This document shows, one piece after another, positions 1-9,425 of a stretch of DNA of 64,000 bases. The notes under the pieces were generated by a model. The model saw only the letters and a program-made list of their open reading frames with translations. It did no database searches and was not told the origin of the DNA. The stretch comes from Trichoplusia ni (Eukaryota > Arthropoda > Insecta > Lepidoptera > Noctuidae): the NCBI RefSeq assembly GCF_003590095.1, contig NC_039488.1, forward strand, positions 7,378,001 to 7,442,000, in the 5' to 3' direction. The position numbers were made by a program, and so were the translations under genes. Position 1 is the first letter of the stretch. Each line of letters starts with the position of its first letter.

Positions 1-59
1 AAAATATTTTTACTTTTTTCACCGAGTCATGAGTATTTTTTTGTTTCCCGACTTCTTCT

Positions 60-311
60 TCAACCCACGTCGAGGGCACTGCGCGCGGCGTTAGGATATG
101 CGTAGGCGTAAGGACTTCCACCGACTAAAAACACCCCGGACCCCTCTACTGCTTGTATTGCGTTGTCTCGCTTCCACACGTAGTCTTCTAGATTCGGAGT
201 TTGTCTGTGGATGTCGTACCCTTCATATGATCCGCTAGAAAATTTGCTAACTGTACTTACTGCATTTGTTATAGGTTTAAATAACCTAAAAACCCATGTT
301 TTAAATGTCAT
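60..311 (-). CDS. Unrecognised small ORF (83 aa) behind a TATA box
   Basis: An open frame runs from the ATG at 311-309 to a TGA at 62-60. I do not recognise the protein. It starts with a basic, aromatic-rich stretch (MTFKTWVFRLFK), has a Ser/Thr-rich part, then PNLEDYVWKR, and ends in a Gly/Ala/Tyr-rich tail (GSPYAYAYPNAARSALDVG). There is no clear signal peptide or membrane segment. Support for a real gene is a TATA box on the same strand 41 bases upstream, which implies a very short leader, and an amino-acid composition unlike the random AT-rich frames nearby. A relative of the promoter and the first codons lies at 14687-14905, so this may belong to a dispersed gene or mobile-element family. 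It could equally be the first exon of a longer gene, or a chance frame. Confidence 0.35.
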   Translation of the reverse strand: MTFKTWVFRLFKPITNAVSTVSKFSSGSYEGYDIHRQTPNLEDYVWKRDNAIQAVEGSGVFLVGGSPYAYAYPNAARSALDVG

Positions 312-497
312 TCCATTCAAGTTTTATCAAAATCGGGCCAGCCCTTTTTATAGTTGTAAATTGCATTGTCATCGGGTTTGAAGCTACTTAAAAATATCAG
401 CTTGATAGCTTATCGGGCAGTGCCTTAAAACTGAATTGCAAAAATCCAACCGGAACGACAAACAATCAAGAAATGTGAGTGTATAAAAACGCAGCAT
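275..497 (-). repeat. Promoter-like dispersed repeat, copy 1
   Basis: Read on the - strand, this segment aligns by eye with 14687-14905 on the + strand. Shared blocks are a 'cgtttttata' start, TCGTTCCGGTTGGATTTTTG, CCCGATAAG, TCAAACCCGATG, the ATTTACAACTATAAAA box and ACATTTAAAA at the start codon. It covers the TATA box and the first codons of the small ORF. Confidence 0.6.
345..352 (-). promoter_or_regulatory. TATA box for the small ORF
   Basis: On the - strand the sequence reads TATAAAAA followed by GGGC, starting 41 bases before the ATG at 311. The diverged copy at 14832-14839 keeps a TATAAAAG box at the same 41-base distance from the matching GTG, which suggests the spacing matters. Function is inferred. 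Confidence 0.45.
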
Positions 498-547
498 TCT
501 TATTAGTTTCCTCGCAATACTAAATAGTATCGAATAGTCATATTATT

Positions 548-838
548 ACTAGCTGTTGCCCGCAACTTCGTCCGCATGGTTAGAAGATATATGTTAGGAT
601 TTTTTTAATGGAATTCCTCGAACATGAATAGTTTTCCCTGTTGTTTTCCACATTTTAAATTGTATCTTCGCTCCTATCAGTCGCAGTGTGATGGCATATA
701 GCCTAAAACTTTCCTCGATGAATGGTCTATTCAACAGAGAAAGATTTTTTCAATTTGAACTACTGTAGTTCTTGAGATTACCGCGTTCAAACAAACAAAC
801 TCTTCAGCTTTATATATTAGTAATTATAGATATTTATC
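548..838 (+). repeat. R1 interspersed repeat ('gcccgcgacttcgtccgcg' family)
   Basis: Begins with 'actagctgttgcccgcaac' and ends at 'ctttatatattagtaatta'. Internal landmarks shared with the other copies are 'atcttcgctcctat', 'gtcgcagtgtgatgg' and 'cgcgttcaaacaaacaaac'. This is a very common lepidopteran repeat, probably the tail of a non-LTR element or a SINE. No coding capacity is seen. Confidence 0.8.
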
Positions 839-1054
839 ATATAACAACACAACGATACATATGAACCTTATAGCTATGCAAACATAAATCGTTTGAATTT
901 AATATCGGCAATAAATTGTAACCGAGACAACGGTAGAAGAATGTGATATTAAATACCTACTTTACAACCTCCCAGTAAAATCTTATCTTAAATCAATGTT
1001 ATCTGTTTCGTAAATCGCCTGGATCGAACAGAAAAAATAATAAAACTTCAACCC

Positions 1055-1290
1055 ACTTTCACACACCGCCATCTAGTCTCAAACTAAGCAAAACTTGTAT
1101 TATGAGTACTAGACAACTGATAAACATACTTATATATTTCTAAATACATACATACTATAGATTAATTACACCCAGACACAGAACAAATGATCGTGCTCGC
1201 CACAAGAACATTTAACCTGGATGGGAATCAAACCCACGACCTCTGGTGTAGCAGTCAAGGTTCCTTACCGCTAAACCAACACTCAACTAG
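1055..1290 (-). repeat. tRNA-derived SINE, family B
   Basis: The reverse strand holds a tRNA-like head (about 1205-1285) with a 'ggtagcagtca'-type A-box region and a B box 'GGGTTTGATTCCCA'. This is followed by 'tctgtgtctgggtgtaatt' and a distal tail with 'gatggcggtgtgtgaaagt'. Similar copies lie at 20210-20310, 24365-24540, 51210-51465 and 62070-62190. It is a SINE rather than a tRNA gene, because the acceptor stem does not close and the unit continues well past 75 bases. Confidence 0.65.
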
Positions 1291-1311
1291 CTGTTCGATG
1301 TTATAAAAACT

Positions 1312-1535
1312 TGTATCCCTACTAATATTATAAATGCGAAAGTAACTCTGTCTGTCTGTCTGTTACGCTTTCACGTCTAAACCACTGCACTTATTTTAAT
1401 GAAATTTGGTACAGAGATATAGTTGACCTTGAGAAAGAACATAGGATAGTTTTTTTTCCCGGACTTTTGAAGAGTTCTCTTGGAAACGCGATATAACCGA
1501 CCTCGACGCGGGCGAAGCCGCGAGCGAAAAGCTAG
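1312..1535 (-). repeat. R2 interspersed repeat ('cgcccgcggcttcgcccgcg' family)
   Basis: On the reverse strand it starts with 'ctagcttttcgctcgcggc' and runs through 'aactcttcaaaagtccggg', 'actatcctatgttctttctc' and 'aaagcgtaacagacagacag' to 'cgcatttataatattagtag'. Six good copies of this family are in the window. Confidence 0.8.
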
Positions 1536-1809
1536 TAAGCTTACAATTATTCAAACGGACAGTTTAAAATTATATTTATTATAGTGTCTGTGACGTAACG
1601 ACGTAATAAGATTTAGTTTTTTTTAATAGCGACTTACATAATTAGATATACAACGTTCTTAGTCGACGCTGTAGGTTATTCCAAAAATAAAATGTTTTCC
1701 TTTATTTGTAAGTTATTTTCTGAAGCATTTTCGTAATTAATTAATTTATAGTTATAAAAAGTGCTTACCTACATATTTAATAAAAGATTTCTCGTCTTTT
1801 TCAGAGGAA

Positions 1810-4800
1810 ATGTCTTGTCAAATAGATGTGAAACAAGGTCGATTGCAGGGAAAGGAGTGTGTGACCTTTTACGGCAAGAAATATTATAGTTTTGAAGGCA
1901 TACCTTATGCAAAGCCTCCGGTTGGGAAACTCAGATTTAAGGTAAGTTAAAAACTTTTTAAAATTCCATATTTAAGTATGTAACGAGACAATTATTTTGT
2001 GTTAAACAAGACAAGAGCAGTGATAGCCCAGTGGTTCAGGTCACCACGAAAAACTGAAATGACCTGGGGTACGACTGTGAAAGTGCCAATGAAACATATT
2101 GCCAATTCAAAAGTCTTCGAATCCAGTTACGCACCAATGCTGTTTTGTATTCATGTCCTTACTAGCTGTTGCCCGCGACTTCGTCCGCGTGGTTAGAAGA
2201 TATTTAAGTTATGATTTATATCTACCCTGTTATTTCCACATTTTCCATTGTATCTTCGCTCCTATTAGTCGCAGCGTGATCGTTTATAGCCTAAAACCTT
2301 CCTCGATGAATGGCCTATTCAACACAAAAATATTTTTTCGAATTGAACCCGAAGTTCCTGAGATTAGCGCGTTCAAACAAACAAACAAACTCTTCAGCTT
2401 TATATATTAGTATAGATATAGATTACCAAGTATCTAAGTATCATAAGTATAAGGATAAACATCATCTGCAGTAGTTGACCGCACGGACAGCCGAGTGGTT
2501 CTACTCCAAACTCACGCTACGTGTCATCGTAGTTGGGGTTTGATCCCCGCGGAGGACAAGCGTTTGTGTGATCCACGAATTCTTGGCTTGAGTCTGGGTG
2601 TCTTCGTGCATGTGACTTGAATGTTTGTGAAACCTTCCGCTATATAGGGATTGTATTTGGGATGACCTAGCTAACCAAGAAAGGGTTGAATAACACTCTC
2701 AAGTATGTTAACGAAAAGATTAATATTAATCAAAATCGTATTCGGGTCATTAAACGGCGGAAAACTTTAACACCGCCATTCAGGATTTAAAAAAAAAAAT
2801 GTACAGCGCCATCTATCGACTTAAGTGTCAACTAACTGCTCGACGGTCTGACATTCGCTGAACAAGGATTAAATTCCTTAATGCAGGAGTCGTTCTTTGT
2901 TAAAAAAAAGTACGTTGCGTAAACTGGTCTTGACGTAGCGACCTATACCACTACACATATGTACATGGTCATCAATAAAATTAATTATTAGTTTATGATT
3001 CTTTTTAGGCTCCAGAACCACCAGAAAATTGGACAGGTATCCGAGATGCCACTAAACCAGGAAACAAGTGTTGCCAACTCAATCCATACTCAAATACTGC
3101 CATGGAGGGATCCGAAGACTGTCTCTACTTAAACGTATACACACCAAGCTTGCCACACGAAAAAATAGAAAAACTACCAGTATTATTTTTCGTTCACGGT
3201 GGTAGATTTATTTTTGGTTACGGCCATTATTATAAGCCTGATTACTATTTAAAACATGATGTTATTTTAGTAACAATTAATTATAGATTAAGTATTTTAG
3301 GATTTTTGTGCTTAAATATACCAGAAGTGCCTGGGAATGCGGCATTAAAAGATACTGTGATGGCTTTGAAATGGGTGAGGGATAATATTTCAAATTTTAA
3401 TGGAGATTTTAATAATGTTACGGTTTTTGGGGAGAGCGCGGGAGCTGGTGCTGTCTCCTCTTATATGACCTCCAAAATGGCGGCTGGCTTGTATCACAAA
3501 GTTATTGCGCAATCAGGAAACTCAATAGCTGATGTCTACATGGTAGATGATGATCCAATTGAGAAAGCCAAAACTGTAGTGTCATATTTGGGAAAACATT
3601 TGACAGACGAAAGAGAATTGTACAATTATTTATTAGAGGTTCCTATTGAGGACTTAATGGTGGCATTCAGTCTCGCCGAGTTGAATAGGCATCCTACCGC
3701 GATACAGGCCTATTTTCTACCCGTTGTAGAAAAGGAATTCGATGGGGTCGAAAGATTTTTTGAAGAGTGCCCCAGAATTGATATACCGATGAATAGACTT
3801 GATAAAGTACCTGTCTTAACAGGTATGAATTCTCACGAAGGAGCGTTATTTCTACAAAAAGATAACGATGGGAACATTATTTTTGAAAACGATTTCTACT
3901 ATTACATACCGAATTATTTGAAAATAAAACGGGACGATAAAAGGGTCGGAGAAATCGTGAAGAAACTGAGGAATTATTATTTTAATGGAAAGGAAGTTGG
4001 TCAAAGCAAGAAATTGGAATACGTAAACATGCTTTCAGACAAATATTTTCAGTACTCTCTACAATTATTGCCTGAAATTCTTTGTAGGTCTGTGAAAGAG
4101 GTTTATTTCTACAAGTTTCAGTTTTCAGGCAATTTAAATACGAGGGTTATGAAGAAGTTGGGTTTAGAAGGGGCAACGCATGGTGATGTGATTCAATACC
4201 AGTTTTATAGAAAGGCGAAACATGATAAATGTGATGAAAATGATCTCAAAATTGTTGAAATGTTTAGCGAGGCCTGGTGTACTTTTGCACGTTATGGGTA
4301 AGTTGACCTTGTGATTAAGATGTTAAGGTTTAAATTTGTTTGGGATTTTATTTGAATACCTGTTTTACTAGTTATCTTTTAGTTTGACATTATTACCTAC
4401 CTTAATTTATTTATTGATTTAATCTAGTTACAACTTTATTTTATTTTGTTTTGGTATCCTTATTTTTTTTTTTGGTAAATTAATTATTATTTATTTACGG
4501 TAATTTATTTTATTTTTGCTATCAGCTGCGATTGCGTTAACGCATAATAAGGATTTCGAGTATTTTATTAGCGGATCATTGAAAAAAAAGTTCACATTTT
4601 CGTAGTTGCTTAATATTTGGGACATTCCGCACAATGCCTTTATAAATTGTAGTCTATGTGGTATTCTGATGTATATTCTTAATAATTGTAAAATTTAATT
4701 ATATCCAATTTTTAACTTTACTAAATCAAAGCATCAAAAAATTCATCGGCATCGCTGCCGGCTAGGTTTTACCTAGCTCAGAGGATTAGCATTGCCATTC

Positions 4801-5126
4801 AACGTGGCAATGCTGCCAGCCTTTTGGGCACACTCCCAGCCGGCAGCGATGCCGGTGAATTTTTTGATGCTTTGATTTAATAAATTTAATTATTTTTTTT
4901 ATTTTTTAACTTGTAAATATTTAACTCTGTAAAATTGTAAATATATAGCTATTTTTAACTTTACAGGAAACCAACATGGAATGGCGGGAAATCAGAATGG
5001 CTGCCGTACACAAAGAAAGACAAACATTCCTTAATAATAGATAAAGAAATAAAACTAATGAAGAATCCCGATTACGACCGTCTTCGGTTTTGGCTTGGTA
5101 TCACAGGAGAAACATCTAAATTATAA
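1810..5126 (+). CDS. Carboxylesterase (alpha-esterase-like) with HGGR oxyanion motif
   Basis: Coding exons are 1810-1941, 3009-4297 and 4967-5126 (526 aa). All introns are GT-AG and the frame is kept (phase 0, then phase 2). This is a type-B carboxylesterase (alpha/beta-hydrolase), which splits carboxylic esters through an acyl-serine. Visible family marks are GIPYAKPP (residues 33-40), EDCLYLNVYTP (80-90), GESAG with nucleophile Ser187, NSHEG with acid Glu321, and GATHGD with base His435. With no signal peptide at the start MSCQID it is probably intracellular. The length is normal for the family. The oddity is the oxyanion motif: HGGR at 107-110, where relatives have HGGG; the Arg codon AGA is 3204-3206. 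The start was chosen as the first ATG after a strong acceptor at 1804; the leader must come from an upstream exon that I could not place. Whether it is catalytically normal is unclear. Confidence 0.93.
2161..2420 (+). repeat. R1 interspersed repeat
   Basis: Near-complete copy from 'agctgttgcccgcgacttcg' to 'tatatattagtatagat'. It inserted directly after a tRNA-like segment inside esterase 1 intron 1. Confidence 0.8.
2481..2912 (+). repeat. SINE family A, head and tail separated by about 210 bases
   Basis: The head (2481-2655) has the A box 'cagccgagtgg' and B box 'GGTTTGATCCCCGCG' and runs into 'gaaaccttccgctat'. The expected 3' tail 'aaggattaaattccttaatg' with 'ggagtcgtt' reappears at 2870-2912. 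The unrelated DNA in between includes 'gcgccatctatcgac', so this is either an element interrupted by an insertion or two separate fragments. Confidence 0.55.
4722..4880. mobile_element. Fold-back (hairpin) element in esterase 1 intron 2
   Basis: Arms of 42 bases (4722-4763 and 4838-4879) are inverted copies with a single mismatch. The loop holds a second small hairpin, 'attgcca' with 'tggcaat'. The right arm is also the end of an open frame (4791-4880) reading IAIQRGNAASLLGTLP and on to a TAA. That phrase looks like the C-terminus of a moth retroelement protein, as far as I recall. The hairpin therefore looks like an inverted duplication of a retroelement 3' end. Confidence 0.7.
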
Positions 5127-5900
5127 TAGTTTATTATTTTTTTAGTAAAAACTTAACCTTTGTATTAAGGACGCTTATAGTAAATGTTTAAAATGCACAA
5201 ACTAGAGAAATGTATAATTAACTTAACTAATAACAAATTGAAAGACTGTTTGATTGCTGTCTTTCTGATTCCCCCGGTTTCACCCGCGTAGTATTTTTTT
5301 CTTTGCCGCAATTTTTTCACCTTTTAAACTTTCCCTGGACTGGTACGAATATTTCAAGATAAAAACTAGCCAAATCGGTTCACCGATTCTCGAGTTTTAG
5401 CGAGACTAACGAACAGCAATTCTTTTTTTTATAAATAAGATTTTAGAATATACGATAGAATTATCAATATTACAGAAGTTTAAACAATGTTAGCTGTTTT
5501 TAAAAATGTTGTGTTCGAAAATTTGATTTTATGTATTGGCTCTTGTTTATGATCTAGGCTAAATGTATGTATGTGTTACTTCGCAATTTGAGTCTATTTG
5601 ACCAAACTTAAGAAACGGTATATCTTAACTAATTTTAATCAGCTGTTATTATATTTAGTGAAGCCGATATTTTTATATTAATTAAAATTTAAAGCCAACT
5701 TAAAGAAAGTGAATCGTCATGGTTTAAAGTGGTATTTAAAATGGATTTTTCGGAAAAAAAGACTTTAAAAGGTCATAGAGCTTATTTAATAGAGATGACG
5801 ACATTTTTTTTTAATGTTTGCCATGTAGTTTATTGTTTAAATGACTGATACGTATATTTTATTTTGTCCCGTAAACATAAATTGATCAAATTACTGTTCG

Positions 5901-5912
5901 CGTGACGTCACG
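5901..5912. promoter_or_regulatory. CRE palindrome with nearby TATA-like box
   Basis: The 12-base perfect palindrome CGTGACGTCACG contains the full cAMP-response element TGACGTCA. It is followed within about 10 bases by 'gtataaagc', and a second half-site 'ttacgtcaca' lies at about 5938. The arrangement looks promoter-like, but no reading frame follows, so function is uncertain. Confidence 0.35.
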
Positions 5913-7237
5913 TGTATGTATAAAGCTTGCGAAGTCGTTACGTCACAAACCTTTAAAGGAGAATCTTTGTCAATGCCCATTATAAATAGAAAGGCAAAAA
6001 TACGAGTCTAATATTTTTTTATCAGCTATCTGTGAGACTGAAAATATTTTTATTTTTTATAACCAGTCGTCATTCTATTCGTGTTGTTATAAAAATAAAA
6101 GATACTTATTTAATTACTTAAAATATTTTTAAAACCTTTATAGGATTCTGTTTATTATATTATTAAAATTGATGTTAAAATAGGTTATAAGGTCTAAGAC
6201 TTAGATTTTCTCTTTAAGTACGATTGCAGTTGTGGCAAAGAGGTTTACGAGTTCAGTGGTGATGGTTTTTAAAACACGAGGATCGAAACTTCGTTAATAC
6301 CAAAGTCTATTCATTTTATTTACCCTACAAATGATTTTTTTTTATACTCTTTTCATTTAAAAGAATTATAAAAATATCATTTAATTTTTTTATTTTATTA
6401 AAAATACTGATTATTTCGACTAGAATGTTTTAATAAAAAAAGATATTTATATAAACGGCATAATTTAAAAAAGTACAAAATAAATTTTATTGCCTTATGC
6501 TTTGTCATAAAAGATATATTTTTATATACGTAAAACTTTGCATTTGTTAATTAATTTTTAAGTTAAATGGTATTGTTTAAAGGAAAGGGAAAGGAAATAA
6601 AGCTAAAAGGAACCTAAACTGTTTTATTTGTTTATTTAAAGAAATCCTTTTTTTTTATTAACTGACTAAAACCTTCTGTCATATTTAAAATATTTAATTA
6701 CTGCTATATTCTGATTATAGCGTGGTAATCTAAAGCTTTCATCAATTTATGGGCCATCCAACTCTGACAGAATTTTCAAATCGGTCCAGTGGTTCTTGAG
6801 CTTAGCGCGCTCAAAAAAACAGCTTTATAATGTTAGTAAATACTATGAAACCGCCTAATTAAAATATTTCAAATTATTGCAACGACACCAAAGTAGATAG
6901 GATAAAGGCTCAGCAGAACAATGGGTAAAAAAAACGACAAAAAATCTAAATAACATATTTTATTTACGCATAATAATTATACAAAAATATAATTCTAATC
7001 TATTCATTATAATTAAATGAAAATGATAAAGACTAAATTATTATTGGCACATATTATCTACACTATAGATATATTTTACAATTTTGAACGAAAAAAATAA
7101 ATAAAATGAAAATTTTTGGGGCCTTTTATTTCAATGACATACATGACAATTATGTAGGCTTTCTAGGACCACAGTATATTTACGCTTGACAATGTTATAT
7201 CGCATTGGAACACGAATAGAAATCTTCAAATGTATGT

Positions 7238-7330
7238 GAATGACATTCCTCTTCGACAAGTGACGTAACTTTGACTTGTCAGTTCAATACATTGGAGTGA
7301 TTCGTCAGCGTTAGCGAGGAGACATGTAAC
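7238..7330 (+). repeat. Dispersed repeat segment ('acattggagtgattcgtcag')
   Basis: Shares 'cttcgacaagtgacg', 'actttgacttgtcag' and 'tggagtgattcgtcagcg' with the inverted segment at 25703-25805. Shorter matches are at 29738-29800 and 15740-15787. Class unknown. Confidence 0.5.
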
Positions 7331-8129
7331 TTTTTTACATCCCTTTTATCAAGGCCTAATAGTACTAAAAAAATCTTGAAAATGTTGACGCTTTTTAGAA
7401 AATATTATCAAATGATTTACAAAGTAGATATACTTGTCAAGGCTTGAATAAATAATTTATCCGTCAAACTTAAGTTTTGATTAGTGATAAAATCATGATT
7501 TCAAAAACAATTATTGTTGATTACGCCTTATTAATGCAAAATATAAAAAGATAAAAATTCTTTAATATTGCAATCAGAATAATAAAAATATAATTCACTT
7601 TACGCTTATCATGAGCAATAACAGTTTGATTATTAACTAATTAAGCCAACGATATTTAATTATTTGACCAATTGTAAACAACTTATAATTTACGAATGAT
7701 CAACTTTTAGTTTACATTCGGTCAACGAAGTATGTTTACATTTGGTCAAATTATTTTACAATACAAAAATGTAAATAGATTATAATGAAATGTATTTTTT
7801 AAATAAATTGAATGTTATGGCAAAAATTAAGGCCAGAACATAATTATATTTTGATTATAGTGTGATGATATTTAAAATATTATGTATATACATATATATA
7901 ATAGGATTTTATACAACCTTTTAGGAAGACAATGATGTAACTTGAATTTAATGAATCTTTGATGGGATTTACTCTCACTGTAAAACATTGAACTATCGAA
8001 AACCTAAGTCAGAAATTACAATTAGACTTTTTAAATCACAATTAAGTAAACAAAGCCTTTTAAATACCTAAGAGCAATTACGAATCATGTTATTTATTTA
8101 TTTACTATTGATTCCTGGATTCGTTCTTA

Positions 8130-8232
8130 CCGAACTGGTCACTCGCGGCTCATGACAGAGACAAGTGGAAGAATAGTGGGGAGGCCTTTGCCCAGCAGTG
8201 GGACATTCCAGGCTAGTAATAATAATAATAAC
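8130..8232 (+). mobile_element. 3' end of a non-LTR retrotransposon ORF2 with microsatellite tail
   Basis: The frame 8130-8216 reads DRDKWKNSGEAFAQQWDIPG before a TAG stop. This is the usual C-terminal phrase of moth non-LTR reverse-transcriptase proteins, and an (ATA)n tail follows at once. The 5' part is missing, as expected for a truncated insertion. A related tail with an in-frame stop is at 47988-48070. Confidence 0.65.
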
Positions 8233-8234
8233 AA

Positions 8235-9425
8235 TTAAAAATATCTCGTATAAATAACTAAAGTTGCTAGCGACAAGTTTCCACATATGAATGTCAAATT
8301 ACCAGGTTTTAAGCTTTTAAATTTACCAACCAAAGTTTCAACCTAGTACCTATATTTTACAATGAGAGTATATTTCAAAATACCATTTTATTGTAATATA
8401 ACAACATTCCTACTTTCAGTCTCGGCCTTTGGACCACCATTTACACATTACCCGACTGCATCAGAAGAGTAATGCTTTCAGCCTGTACATCTGTTATTAC
8501 ACAATCATCCAAGAATATAGTACAGACGTATTCAAGAGCGACAGAGACAAGTGACTTTTTAAATGTCTCTCTGTCTATACATTCCATTTGACAAAGATAG
8601 AATGACACTTAAAGGTGACATTTAATTACGATGTTGAATACGAATTAAAGTTCATTGAAAAGTTACAAAAACGGCCTAGTTTTGCATTTATCAAAGACAA
8701 TAATTTCTTTCAAAGATGCATAGGGTATCATAGTAGTAAGCTTTAAATCGAGTTTGTGGGTTGGTTGCCAGCCTTTTTCAAAATCCGCCATCTTGTAAAG
8801 GGGATTTAAAATTGAAATAAATTGTTCACCGAGCAAAAAAGTGGTTATGGGATGGTCGGATAATTAACAGACAAAAAATTGCATTTTTGATGAATTCAAG
8901 GTCATTTGCAACTTTTCAATGGTTTATCAAGTAATACATAAGAATAATTATTATTAGAATGTAAAACAGGAATGGCTTCTGAGCAAAATGATTTATAAAT
9001 ATGTATGTTGGTTGATACAATCTTAAAATTAAAATGGAATGCAAATAAATACTGTAAAATTAGAAACTAGATTAGTGACTAATATCTACAGACTAATTTC
9101 GTTTCACCAAGTTTTTTTAGGTGAATTTGATTTTATCCTTAAGTTTTTTTTGCTAAGGTTAAAGTTTTTGAGGTTGTATATTTGACACCTCTTGCTTAAA
9201 TACCTCGAACTGTATTGATAAAATTTGGTATGGAATATGCAAACTTTTTAAAGATTTTTTAATGTTTTCATACAACTATAAAAATGTCTGTTAACTGATA
9301 TAATAATGTTTTTCAAAATGGAATGTAATTTAATGCAAAAAAACATTTCAAATACGTACGTCGTCAACTAAAAGAACCAGCTTACGAAAAAATTGACCTC
9401 ATACTCAAAAAAGGTTTTTTAAAAC
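8235..9425. other. AT-rich spacer between the convergent esterases
   Basis: No gene or clear repeat seen. If esterase 2 has further 3' exons they would fall here, because its stop codon overlaps a splice-donor-like sequence at 9430. Confidence 0.4.

Larger units (their letters stand above)
1942..3008 (+). other. Esterase 1 intron 1, filled with repeats
   Basis: The intron runs from the GTAAGT donor at 1942 to a 'tttttag' acceptor at 3008. It holds a tRNA-like fragment (about 2012-2155), an R1 repeat (2161-2420) and a SINE family A head (2481-2655) with a matching tail at 2868-2912. Confidence 0.85.
5127..8129. other. AT-rich spacer downstream of esterase 1
   Basis: No gene seen. It contains a CRE-like palindrome at 5901-5912, a decayed R1 fragment at about 6755-6838 and a shared repeat segment at about 7238-7330 whose inverted relative is at about 25703-25805. 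The esterase 1 polyadenylation site is probably in the first few hundred bases, but no canonical AATAAA lies close to the stop. Confidence 0.5.
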
